Source of the DNA: Geomobilibacter sp964431365
GTDB taxonomy: Bacteria > Desulfobacterota > Desulfuromonadia > Geobacterales > DSM-12255
Length of the DNA stretch: 64,000 nt
Direction: 5' to 3'
NCBI GenBank assembly: GCA_964431365.1
Contig: CAYSJJ010000008.1
Coordinates: 14,198-78,197, forward strand
Position numbers and translations under genes: made by a program. Below the pieces are notes generated by a model. It searched no databases. It saw only the letters and a program-made list of their open reading frames with translations, and was not told the DNA's origin. Numbering within the stretch: position 1 is the stretch's first letter; each line of letters opens with the position of its first letter. Below, in pieces: positions 43,612 to 51,549 of this stretch.

Positions 43612-44654
43612 TATCAGTACTGATGTCCGTGTTTAACGGCAAGCCCTATCTGAGCGAGGCTGTGGAGAGTATCCTGCATCAGACTTTTGCCGATTTTGAA
43701 TTTATCATAATCGATGATGGCTCTTCTGACGGGACGACGGAAATTCTGGAAGAATATGCCGAGAAGGATTCCCGGATCAGATTGATACGCAACGACGGGA
43801 ATATAGGTCTTACACGGTCGCTTAACAAGGGGATTCAGGTCGCTTCGGGGAAATTTATTGCCCGACAGGATGCTGACGATGTTTCATTGCCAGAGCGTTT
43901 TGAAAAACAGCTGCATCGCTTCGCTGACGATGAGAGGCTGGCTCTTTTGGGTAGCGCATATGAAGTGATCGACGGAGAGGGGAATACCTCGGGTGTTGAC
44001 CGATACCCCGCAGATGATGTTTCCATACGCTGGCAGATGATGTTTCACAACGGTTTTGCCCACTCTTCGGTGATGATACGGCGTGATGTTCTTGCTTCAC
44101 ACAAGCTTTCCTACAACGAGGAGTGCGAATTCGCCCAGGATTACGAGCTCTGGTCCCGTATTCTGGAGTTTGGGTGTGGGGCGAATATCGATGAACCTTT
44201 GATCAGGTATCGTTGTCATGGGTTGAATGCGGGAGATGTATTTATGGTTCAACAGCAGGGTATTGCCTGTCGTGTTGCCATTGCCAATATGAAAAGATTC
44301 GGCTTCGAAATATCAACAAAAGGAATGACGACGCTTCGTCAATGGTACAGCACGGAAACAGTTGCCTTATGTGACGATTTCATCGAGATATATGGAATTT
44401 TACTGAAAGCTCTTGAACGCTTCAGTTACCTGCACCACGATGAAAAACAGAGTATTGCCAGGATCAGGCGGTGCTGGATGGTTCGATGCCTAGCGGGGTT
44501 TCCCTATCGGAAGTTATTGGCCACCGGTTATTGCCGCCTCTTGTTGAATACATTGTTTCTCGATCCCTTATGGTTGCTGGGGAAAATTATTTCGTTATCC
44601 TTCTGCATTCCTTCTCATAGGGGAGGAGGGTCTTCATTGAGCTGTTCAGCATGA
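43569..44654 (+). CDS. family 2 glycosyltransferase
   Basis: A 361-residue GT-A enzyme. LISVLMSVFNGKPYLSEAVESIL, FEFIIIDDGSSDGTTEILEEY, GNIGLTRSLNKGIQVASGKFIARQDADD (DXD as DADD) and EECEFAQDYELWSRILEFG are diagnostic of the WcaA-like group. Start ATG 43569 is inside the end of the methyltransferase gene, with GGGGAGA upstream. The last 60 residues are partly hydrophobic (LLLNTLFLDPLWLLGKIISLSF) and may anchor it to the inner membrane. Confidence 0.88.
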   Translation: MERVVSGAKQEKPLISVLMSVFNGKPYLSEAVESILHQTFADFEFIIIDDGSSDGTTEILEEYAEKDSRIRLIRNDGNIGLTRSLNKGIQVASGKFIARQDADDVSLPERFEKQLHRFADDERLALLGSAYEVIDGEGNTSGVDRYPADDVSIRWQMMFHNGFAHSSVMIRRDVLASHKLSYNEECEFAQDYELWSRILEFGCGANIDEPLIRYRCHGLNAGDVFMVQQQGIACRVAIANMKRFGFEISTKGMTTLRQWYSTETVALCDDFIEIYGILLKALERFSYLHHDEKQSIARIRRCWMVRCLAGFPYRKLLATGYCRLLLNTLFLDPLWLLGKIISLSFCIPSHRGGGSSLSCSA

Positions 44655-45877
44655 ACTTTGATTTTGCCGAGATGTCAGCAAAGAACAAGAGAGTAGCTGT
44701 AGTTGCCGCTTCGTTTCCCCCTTACGGATGGGGTGGGGTTGAAACGAGCCACTACAACCTGTTGAGAGCCTTTCGTGAACGAGGTCATGTGGTAAAGGGG
44801 TTCACTTACTGTGACTGCCGCGCAAGTGAGGAAAATGACGGAATCATCAGACGCGGCTTACCTGAAATTATCTGCAGGTTGATCAGGACTCTGATTTTTG
44901 TCTGTTTGCGAATCAGTGGAGAAAGAGGAGTGGTTTACCAATGCGCTGATACTGTAATTGGTGCACTGGGTGCTCTCCTTCTCGTTTGGGAAATTTGGCG
45001 TTTTGCTCCTGATGTGATAATCGTACCGGATTGTTGTGCTCCCAATGCATTTTGGCCGATGTTCTGTTCTCGTACCATACTTATCGCACACCATAATCCG
45101 CTCCGTTTTCTTGATAATCCACTCCTTGGCGAGCATTCACAAAGAGACGCCAGCCTCGCCTTGTGTCTTGAAAAGTTGGCAATGAATAAAGCTGATGTTG
45201 TCGTCTGTCCCTCAAGGTACATGCGTGACGTTTTCATACAGACCCACTCGTTTCCAGGGCCGATTGAGGTTGTTCCGAATCTGATCGATTCTACACTTCT
45301 TGCAAATACCCCCGTTTTCAATCTGCGCGAACATAGGGGGATAGCTGCCGAAACCCCGATTGTATATATCCCTTCTGCCGGGAGTATCTACAAAGGGAGC
45401 GGGTTTGTCTTTGAAATCATCAGGAGGGTGGCTGGCGAGTACGGAGATGAGATCGGATTTTACCTGACTGGAAGACTCGAGCCGGATCTATTGAAGTGTT
45501 TGGAATGTATCCCTGCCAATGCCAAGCTCATAGCGCCAGGAAATGTTCCCTATCTGGAAAATATCGCCAATATCAAGTCATGCACTCTGTGCATCACGCC
45601 AACTCTAGTCGAGAATTTTGGCATGTCCATTCTTGAGGCCCAGTTCTGCGGATTGCCGGTGGTGACTTTTGATGTGGGGGGGAACGCAGACATCGTGATT
45701 CATGGCGAAACAGGATACCTGGTTGATTTCCTGGACGTAGAAAGTATTGTTAGGTTGTCGCTGAATCTATTGAGAGAACCTCAGTTACTTGATGATATGA
45801 GAAAAATTGCCGCCTTTGAGGCAAAGGGTAGATTTGCAGAACAGGTAGTGCTGGAGAGGCTGTTACGTCTATTTTAG
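44651..45877 (+). CDS. GT4 family glycosyltransferase
   Basis: A 408-residue GT-B enzyme. The N-terminus has AVVAASFPPYGWGGVETSHYNLLRAFRERG, the acceptor-side Gly-rich loop. The donor domain has IEVVPNLIDSTLL, IVYIPSAGSIYKGSGFVFEII and CITPTLVENFGMSILEAQFCGLPVVTFDVGGNADIVIHGETGYLVD with EX7E (ENFGMSILE). The start overlaps the previous stop (ATGA). Confidence 0.88.
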   Translation: MNFDFAEMSAKNKRVAVVAASFPPYGWGGVETSHYNLLRAFRERGHVVKGFTYCDCRASEENDGIIRRGLPEIICRLIRTLIFVCLRISGERGVVYQCADTVIGALGALLLVWEIWRFAPDVIIVPDCCAPNAFWPMFCSRTILIAHHNPLRFLDNPLLGEHSQRDASLALCLEKLAMNKADVVVCPSRYMRDVFIQTHSFPGPIEVVPNLIDSTLLANTPVFNLREHRGIAAETPIVYIPSAGSIYKGSGFVFEIIRRVAGEYGDEIGFYLTGRLEPDLLKCLECIPANAKLIAPGNVPYLENIANIKSCTLCITPTLVENFGMSILEAQFCGLPVVTFDVGGNADIVIHGETGYLVDFLDVESIVRLSLNLLREPQLLDDMRKIAAFEAKGRFAEQVVLERLLRLF

Positions 45878-45886
45878 TGAGGCAGA

Positions 45887-46834
45887 ATGGATAGTTACGG
45901 GCAACTTAATACGCCGGTTGCATTGCTCATTTTCAATCGCCCCGATACAACTGAAAAGGTATTTGAGGAGATCCGCAGGGCACGGCCGGTAAAACTCCTA
46001 ATCGTGGCGGACGGTCCGCGTCGTGACCACCCAGGCGATCTAGAAAAATGCGCCGAAGCACGGCGTATAGTTGAGCGGGTGGATTGGTCGTGTCAGGTTA
46101 TCCGCAACTATGCTGAAACCAATCTCGGATGCGGTGTAAGACCTGCAACCGGCATCAGTTGGGTCTTTGAGGAGGTAGAGGAGGCGATTATACTTGAGGA
46201 TGACTGTTTGCCACATCCGACATTTTTCAGGTACTGCCAAGAGCTGCTGGAAAGATACCGGCACGATGAAAGGGTCATGGCAATAAGCGGATGCAAATTT
46301 GGCCAGAAGCGATCACGCTATAGTTATTATTTTTCGATGTTCCCTCAAAGTACTGGCTGGGCCTCATGGCGGCGGGCGTGGCAATATTACGATTTCGCTA
46401 TTTCTTCATTGCCGGAAGCGTTGGAAGGCGGATGGTTGAAAAAAATTTTGACACACGATGGCGCGATCAGATACTGGACAGCCAGGTTCAAGGAGGTTTA
46501 CGGACCCGATAAGAGGCACATTTGGGATTTTCAATGGACCTTTGCCTGCTGGGTACAAAGCGGTTTGAGCATAACCCCTGAGGTCAATCTGATCACCAAT
46601 ATCGGGTATGGCCCGGAAGCAACCCATACTAAGAATGCAGACGACTCTCTTGCTAATCTCCGCTTAGAGGAGATGCGTTTTCCACTACAGCATCCACCAT
46701 TTATTTTTCAGGACAAGATAGCTGACAACGAAGATTTGAAAATTATTTACAATTTAACATTCAGAATCAGATTGTTCTTGTTGATTAAATATTGTTTTCT
46801 GGCTACATGTCGTTATTTGAATGTAAAGAGATGA
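45887..46834 (+). CDS. GT-A glycosyltransferase, HlpA-like
   Basis: A 315-residue protein of the group often named hemolytic protein HlpA-like. PVALLIFNRPDTTEKVFEEIR opens the fold, KLLIVADGPRRDHPGD, NLGCGVRPATGISWVFEEVEEAIILEDDCLPHPTFFRYC (metal site EDDC) follow, and MFPQSTGWASWRRAWQYYD and NIGYGPEATHT close it. These are N-acetylglucosaminyltransferase-I-like enzymes. It is the last gene before the second geopilin. Confidence 0.75.
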   Translation: MDSYGQLNTPVALLIFNRPDTTEKVFEEIRRARPVKLLIVADGPRRDHPGDLEKCAEARRIVERVDWSCQVIRNYAETNLGCGVRPATGISWVFEEVEEAIILEDDCLPHPTFFRYCQELLERYRHDERVMAISGCKFGQKRSRYSYYFSMFPQSTGWASWRRAWQYYDFAISSLPEALEGGWLKKILTHDGAIRYWTARFKEVYGPDKRHIWDFQWTFACWVQSGLSITPEVNLITNIGYGPEATHTKNADDSLANLRLEEMRFPLQHPPFIFQDKIADNEDLKIIYNLTFRIRLFLLIKYCFLATCRYLNVKR

Positions 46835-46937
46835 TTGCTGCGTTTCTTCGCGGTGTCCTCAGAAGGCGTGGACATGATGCCCCATTAACATCACGAGAGT
46901 TCCGCGTGCAAAAATATGAGAAGCATCTATTAATGAT

Positions 46938-46953
46938 TGGCTTTTTATATGCA
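46938..46953 (+). promoter_or_regulatory. sigma-54 promoter of the second geopilin gene
   Basis: TGGCTT-TTTAT-ATGCA fits TGGCAC-N5-TTGCA with GG and GC ten bases apart (46939-46940, 46951-46952). Transcription would start near 46964, giving a leader of about 16 bases that contains AAGGAGG. TGTC half-sites at 46808 and 46854 and a GACA at 46871 lie upstream. Confidence 0.65.
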
Positions 46954-46979
46954 TGGAATTGCGAAGGAGGTACCTCACA

Positions 46980-47189
46980 ATGTTCAGAATGGTTAAGGCA
47001 AGGGATGGCTTTACCATGATAGAACTGCTAATAGTCGTTGCCATTATCGGTATCCTTGCGGCGATAGCCATCCCCCAGTTTTCGCAATACCGGGCAAAGG
47101 CGTATAATGGGACGTCGCAAGCTGATCTCCGTACTGTACGGATTCAACTAGAGTCTTTTTTTGGCGAATATCAGAAATATCCCTATTAA
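46980..47189 (+). CDS. second short geopilin (PilA-N paralogue)
   Basis: A 69-residue prepilin of exactly the same length as PilA-N. Leader MFRMVKARDG ends in Gly-1, and the mature start is FTMIELLIVVAIIGILAAIA with Glu5. By direct comparison 43 of 59 mature residues match the first pilin; differences cluster at 34-46 and 51-54. It has nine aromatics (1, 24, 27, 32, 50, 51, 54, 57, 59), one more than pilA. Start ATG 46980 follows AAGGAGG. No pilA-C follows. It lies inside the glycan cluster, alone behind its own sigma-54 promoter. Confidence 0.9.
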   Translation: MFRMVKARDGFTMIELLIVVAIIGILAAIAIPQFSQYRAKAYNGTSQADLRTVRIQLESFFGEYQKYPY

Positions 47190-47200
47190 CCCGTCAAAAA

Positions 47201-47215
47201 TGACAAAAAATGTCA
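47201..47215. promoter_or_regulatory. TGACA-N5-TGTCA dyad downstream of the second geopilin
   Basis: A perfect inverted repeat, TGACA-AAAAA-TGTCA, identical on the opposite strand to the dyad upstream of pilA at 25083-25097. An overlapping GTCA-AAAA-TGAC lies at 47193-47204. Its position 12 bases after the pilin stop suggests control of the pilin from downstream, or of the following methyltransferase gene. Confidence 0.5.
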
Positions 47216-47315
47216 GCAGATTTCCGTCTGTTGACTCCGCTAGGGCACTTGTCTTAAAAATCTAAATTGTTATTCGAGCTTGGATGGATAGGATCCTAGC
47301 CAGAAATTGATAGTC

Positions 47316-48014
47316 ATGCTGAATTTGATCTCCAAAATACTTCACGTTATGACTAGGAAGAAGATTGTTGTAGAGATTGGCAATGTAAGGACTACCACGC
47401 CGGTTAGCAAAGTATTCGGTACCGATCGTGGCACTCCCATTGACCGCTACTACATAGAGCACTTCCTTCAAGCACATGCCGAGCAGATTCAAGGACGGAT
47501 CCTGGAGGTTGGTGAGCCTTGCTATGCCAGGAAGTTCAGCAGAGACAAGTATCATCGTATTGATGTGATTCATCCTGTGCACGGCGTTGAGAGTGCGACG
47601 ATTACGGGAGACCTTACTGAATTGGACTCTCTGCCGGCAGCTGCTTTCGACTGCTTCATCTGTACGCAGACATTCAATTTTATAATGGAAGTACAGAAAG
47701 CAGTTGTAGGGGCGCACCATCTGTTGAAACCAGGTGGCGTACTTCTGGCCACGGTCGCGGGCATCAGTCAGATCAGCCGTTACGACATGGAGCTATGGGG
47801 AGATTACTGGCGATTTACCACCCTGTCGGTTGAGCGGCTCTTCAGGCCGCTATTCGGTCCCGACCTCGCGATAGAATGCCACGGTAATGCTTTGGCTGCA
47901 TGTGCCTTTCTCCAGGGACTTGCAGTAGAAGATCTTCCCGAGCCGAGTCTTCTTCAAGATACAGATCCCGACTACCAACTCATCATCACTATCGTTGCCA
48001 GGAAGGGACGATGA
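47316..48014 (+). CDS. SAM-dependent methyltransferase-like protein
   Basis: A 232-residue protein. The early part has YYIEHFLQAHAEQIQGRILEVGEPCYARKF, a methyltransferase strand with a degenerate motif I (RILEVGEP). Later AFDCFICTQTFNFIMEVQKAVVGAHHLLKPGGVLLATVAGISQISRYDMELWGDYWRFTT is typical of sugar methyltransferases acting next to glycosyltransferase genes. Start ATG 47316; the in-frame TTG at 47307 has no ribosome site. Ends overlapping the deacetylase gene (ATGA). Confidence 0.75.
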   Translation: MLNLISKILHVMTRKKIVVEIGNVRTTTPVSKVFGTDRGTPIDRYYIEHFLQAHAEQIQGRILEVGEPCYARKFSRDKYHRIDVIHPVHGVESATITGDLTELDSLPAAAFDCFICTQTFNFIMEVQKAVVGAHHLLKPGGVLLATVAGISQISRYDMELWGDYWRFTTLSVERLFRPLFGPDLAIECHGNALAACAFLQGLAVEDLPEPSLLQDTDPDYQLIITIVARKGR

Positions 48015-48991
48015 CGCTCCATTCTCGATGCCTGTCAGTGTTCGAGGCGTTGGTCAGAGAGAGAAACCGCATCTCCAACCATATCGATCCTCCGTTGATC
48101 GTTTTGCTCTATCATCGGGTGGCAGATCTCCCCAGCGATCCCCAGATGCTTGCTGTTTCTCCCCAAAACTTTCGTGACCAGATGGACTATCTGAAGAAAC
48201 ATGTTTCCCTGATGCGTCTCGATGAAGAATGGCCATTCAGCTCCCTGCCGGCTGTTGCAGTGACCTTCGATGACGGCTATGCAGACAACTACACGAATGC
48301 CCTGCCGATCCTCGAGGAATTTGGTGTCCCGGCCACTTTTTTCATAAGCGCAGGAGATGTCGGCAGTGAGACTGAGTTTTGGTGGGACGAGTTAGAGCGA
48401 CTACTCTTGGGAGACGACCATCTGCCACCAACTTTTGCGTTCATGGACGAGGATAGTAGGACAATTTGGGCAACCGGCACTCGAGCCGAGCGAACACGAC
48501 TGTATGAGGAACTTCATCCAATCATGAAATCCGTCGACGAACCGTTGCGAACCGAGTGGCTCCGGCAGCTTCAGATTTGGGCTGGGATGGGGCACGTCGG
48601 ACGCTTGAGTCATCGTGCTATTGACCATGCGCAGCTACAACGGCTTGCCGCGAGCCCTGTTGCAACTGTTGGCGCCCATGGCCTGACCCATGTCACCTTC
48701 TCATCCCTTCCTCCGGCGCGCCAGATAGAGGAAATGCGAGGCTCTAGGGATAGGTTGGAAACCTTGACAGGGAAAAGGATTGAGCTGTTTTCTTACCCGT
48801 TCGGGGGGAGGCGAGACTTTTGCCGGGAAACGACAACTCTCTGCCGTGAGGCGGGATTTCTCATGGCTGCAGCAAACTTCCCCGGTCAGGTGCACAGTTG
48901 GACCGACCGGTTCCAGCTCCCGCGGCACCTCGTCCGTAACTGGCCGCTGGAGATTTTCAAGTACAATCTTGGCAGGTTTTGGACCTTATGA
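48011..48991 (+). CDS. polysaccharide deacetylase (NodB/CE4 family)
   Basis: A 326-residue enzyme. The first CE4 motif is VTFDDGYADNY near residue 86, with the catalytic and metal Asp pair. Motif 2 is the His pair of GAHGLTHVTFSSLP near residue 226, and ELFSYPFGGRRDF gives motif 3. A 100-residue insertion between motifs 1 and 2 carries FWWDELERLLLGDDHLPP, common in deacetylases of surface-glycan loci. No signal peptide is seen, so it acts in the cytoplasm or at the inner face of the membrane. Confidence 0.88.
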   Translation: MTLHSRCLSVFEALVRERNRISNHIDPPLIVLLYHRVADLPSDPQMLAVSPQNFRDQMDYLKKHVSLMRLDEEWPFSSLPAVAVTFDDGYADNYTNALPILEEFGVPATFFISAGDVGSETEFWWDELERLLLGDDHLPPTFAFMDEDSRTIWATGTRAERTRLYEELHPIMKSVDEPLRTEWLRQLQIWAGMGHVGRLSHRAIDHAQLQRLAASPVATVGAHGLTHVTFSSLPPARQIEEMRGSRDRLETLTGKRIELFSYPFGGRRDFCRETTTLCREAGFLMAAANFPGQVHSWTDRFQLPRHLVRNWPLEIFKYNLGRFWTL

Positions 48992-50244
48992 ACGTACTCA
49001 TCCTTAATTCGGTCGACAACTGCGGCGGCGCGGCTAAGGTAGCGCAGAGGCTCTGCCTGGGCCTGCGACAGGCTGACATCCCAGCGCACCTTCTGGTGCA
49101 GCGCAAGCTCTCGGACGAAAGTTGCACGATCGGACCGACCACGTTCTTCAGACGATGGTTCGCCGAGCTGAGACCCCATCTGGATGCCCTGCCGACTTGC
49201 CTGTATCCCAAGCGTACTCGGCTCATCTTTTCCCCGGGCTTCCTTCCAGAGCGAACGGGATTCAAAATCAATTCCCTTGCGCCTGACCTGTTGCATCTCC
49301 ACTGGATATGTGAAGGGTTTGTTAGGATTGAAACCCTCCGTACCCTGAAAATCCCCATTGTCTGGACGCTGCACGACTCGTGGCCTTTTACCGGTGGGTG
49401 CCATTTGCCGTTTGACTGTACCCGCTACGAAGGCTCCTGCGGATGCTGTCCCAGGCTCGGCTCCGGGCGAACATATGACCTTTCCCGTTGGGTTTGGAGG
49501 CGGAAAAGGAAGACCTTCAGTGAGCTGGATCTGGTCTTGGTTGCCCCTAGTTCCTGGATGGCAAAGTGTGTTAAGGCAAGCTCCTTGTTTCGGAACAGCC
49601 GGGTGGAGGTTATTCCGAACGGGCTCGATCTTTTGAGCTACTCCCCTCGCGACAAGTGGACAGCCCGCTCGTTCCTGAATCTGCCTCACGAGAAGAGGCT
49701 CATTCTCTTCAACGGTCTGGGGGGGTGTGACAACCCCAATAAGGGATTCGGACATCTACGCGAAGCACTTCGGCTATTGCTCGAAATGGGGGAGAGCAAC
49801 TTAGAGGTCGTCGTGATCGGTTCGAGTCTGCCGAAGGAAACTGGCATGCCGATCCGTAGCCTTGGCAGGCTTAGCGACGATGTCAGCATCGCACTTGCCT
49901 ATGCGGCTGCAGACGTGACTGTCGTTCCCTCTCTGCAGGAGAACCTCCCCAATACCGTGATGGAGTCGATGGCATGCGGTACCCCCTGCGTTGCGTTCCG
50001 GATCGGAGGGATCCCCGACCTGATCGATCACCGAGAGAACGGCTTTCTGGCCGAGCCTTACCGACCGGAAGGGGTAGCCGAGGGGATACGCTGGGTGCTC
50101 GCGGACGAGGCACGTCTGGCCGGACTTGCCGCGAGGGGCCGGCAGAAGATCGAGGCCGGTTTTTCCCTTGAGGCGATGACCGCGCGTTATGTACGGCTTT
50201 ACGAGGAACTGCTGGCGAAACGTCGGGCCTGGTCGGAGAGTTGA
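48988..50244 (+). CDS. GT4 family glycosyltransferase (WcaC-like)
   Basis: A 418-residue GT-B enzyme. NVLILNSVDNCGGAAKVAQRL is the N-terminal Gly-rich loop. WTLHDSWPFTGGCHLPFDCTRYEGSCGCCPRLG is the WcaC-like cysteine-rich block. Donor-site segments are EVIPNGLDLLSYSP, NPNKGFGHLREAL and VTVVPSLQENLPNTVMESMACGTPCVAFRIGGIPDLIDHRENGFLAEP with EX7E (ENLPNTVME). Overlaps both neighbours, so it belongs to the same operon. Confidence 0.9.
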   Translation: MNVLILNSVDNCGGAAKVAQRLCLGLRQADIPAHLLVQRKLSDESCTIGPTTFFRRWFAELRPHLDALPTCLYPKRTRLIFSPGFLPERTGFKINSLAPDLLHLHWICEGFVRIETLRTLKIPIVWTLHDSWPFTGGCHLPFDCTRYEGSCGCCPRLGSGRTYDLSRWVWRRKRKTFSELDLVLVAPSSWMAKCVKASSLFRNSRVEVIPNGLDLLSYSPRDKWTARSFLNLPHEKRLILFNGLGGCDNPNKGFGHLREALRLLLEMGESNLEVVVIGSSLPKETGMPIRSLGRLSDDVSIALAYAAADVTVVPSLQENLPNTVMESMACGTPCVAFRIGGIPDLIDHRENGFLAEPYRPEGVAEGIRWVLADEARLAGLAARGRQKIEAGFSLEAMTARYVRLYEELLAKRRAWSES

Positions 50245-51305
50245 TGAAGATAGGGTTCCTCAAGTTCATAGACCGTACCTTCGGCCGGGTTGCCGTAAGC
50301 CTGTGCAGCCGACCACCGGTAGCGGACCTTCCCGCAGTACGCTCCATCCTCGTTATCCGCCCCGGCGGTGCCGGTGACGCCGTGCTTCTCGTTCCTGCAG
50401 TCCAAGCGCTGCAGAAGGCATACCCCGAGGCACGCCTTGATATCCTGGCAGAAAAACGCAACTGTGGCGCGTTCGTCCTTGCCCGTGTGAACGGCGACGT
50501 CCTTCGCTACGACCGGCTCCGCGACCTGCTGGCCGTCCTGCAGCACCATTATGACTTGATCATCGACAGCGAGCAGTGGTATCGTCTCTCCGCCGTGGTG
50601 GCCAGACTTTGTCGGGGGGCGGTGCGGGTCGGGTTTGCCACGAACGAACGGAGCCGCCTTTTTACCCATCCCGTACCATACCTGGATGATGCATACGAGG
50701 CCGACAGCTTCCTCCAGTTGGCCGTGGCCGCAGGCGCCCCTGGTGGGGTATGCGTTCCGTTCATCCATATCCCGAAAGAAGCGATGGCCTGGGCCAACTC
50801 GCACCCGGGGCTGCAGGGTCGTCCCTACGTAGTACTTTTTCCCGGTGCGAGCCTGAAAGAAAAGCGGTGGCCGGCCGACCGTTTCGTGGAGGTGGCACGC
50901 TTCCTGACAGGGAAGGGACGGCGCACCGTGGCGGTTGGCGGCAGAGCCGAGATCGTGGTCGCGGAGCAGATCGCCGGTCGGGCAGGGGGGGACAATCTCG
51001 CCGGGCAGACGGACCTGGCACGGACTTCCGCCATCCTCGCCGGCGCCGAGGTCGTGGTGAGCGGCGACTCGGTGGTCCTGCACCTTGCCGCCGGACTTGC
51101 GGTGCCGACGGTTGCCCTGTTCGGGCCGACGAGCGTAGCCAAGTGGGCTCCTTCAGGGGAGAGGCACAGGGTTGTTACGGTTGGTGCTCCCTGCGCACCG
51201 TGTGCCCGTTACGGCACCATCCCCGACTGTCGGAGAGCGGTTGGATGCATGGACGGGATCTCCGTCGGTCAGGTCTGCGCGGCACTGGAAGAGCTGCTTG
51301 GCTGA
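50244..51305 (+). CDS. family 9 glycosyltransferase (heptosyltransferase-like)
   Basis: A 353-residue GT-B enzyme. ILVIRPGGAGDAVLLVPAVQALQKAYPEARLDIL is the GT9 N-terminal signature. The donor domain has VVLFPGASLKEKRWPADRFVEVARFL and AEVVVSGDSVVLHLAAGLAVPTVALFGPTSVAKWAPSG. Family 9 includes lipopolysaccharide heptosyltransferases, so it may act on a lipid-A core or on the glycan itself. Start ATG 50244 overlaps the previous stop. It is the last gene of the glycan cluster. Confidence 0.88.
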   Translation: MKIGFLKFIDRTFGRVAVSLCSRPPVADLPAVRSILVIRPGGAGDAVLLVPAVQALQKAYPEARLDILAEKRNCGAFVLARVNGDVLRYDRLRDLLAVLQHHYDLIIDSEQWYRLSAVVARLCRGAVRVGFATNERSRLFTHPVPYLDDAYEADSFLQLAVAAGAPGGVCVPFIHIPKEAMAWANSHPGLQGRPYVVLFPGASLKEKRWPADRFVEVARFLTGKGRRTVAVGGRAEIVVAEQIAGRAGGDNLAGQTDLARTSAILAGAEVVVSGDSVVLHLAAGLAVPTVALFGPTSVAKWAPSGERHRVVTVGAPCAPCARYGTIPDCRRAVGCMDGISVGQVCAALEELLG

Positions 51306-51356
51306 GCCGGAGAACGACCGGATTGCCTGTCGAGATCCCCGCCGCAAGAAAAAAAC

Positions 51357-51385
51357 TTGACTTCATTTTTCCAAACTGTTACTTA
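51357..51385 (+). promoter_or_regulatory. weak candidate promoter of tRNA-Val
   Basis: TTGACT (51357-51362) and TACTTA (51380-51385) are separated by 17 bases, and initiation about 7 bases later would be just before the tRNA at 51400. The -35 is good, the -10 poor. Confidence 0.3.
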
Positions 51386-51399
51386 AGGAGCTCGTTTGC

Positions 51400-51474
51400 A
51401 GGCGCGTAGCTCAGGGGGAGAGCGCTACCTTGACACGGTAGAGGTCGGCGGTTCGAGACCGCCCGCGCCTACCA
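51400..51474 (+). tRNA. tRNA-Val (anticodon GAC)
   Basis: A complete cloverleaf is readable: acceptor AGGCGCG pairing with CGCGCCT, a D-arm with GCTC/GAGC, anticodon stem CTACC/GGTAG with loop TTGACAC (anticodon GAC), variable AGGTC, T-arm GGCGG/CCGCC with TTCGAGA, and an encoded ACCA end. It lies just upstream of the thrS operon. Confidence 0.97.
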
Positions 51475-51505
51475 TGCTTTTAATCTGCACCAGGCAGCGG
51501 ATACG

Positions 51506-51536
51506 GAGGCATCGATGTTCGATGCCTCTTTCTGTT
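51506..51536 (+). terminator. terminator or attenuator between tRNA-Val and thrS
   Basis: Perfect ten-base stem GAGGCATCGA/TCGATGCCTC (51506-51515, 51519-51528) with a three-base loop, followed by TTTCTGTT. It would end the tRNA transcript and could also limit read-through into thrS, whose start is 22 bases beyond the stem. Confidence 0.8.
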
Positions 51537-51549
51537 CAAGGGTACTTGA

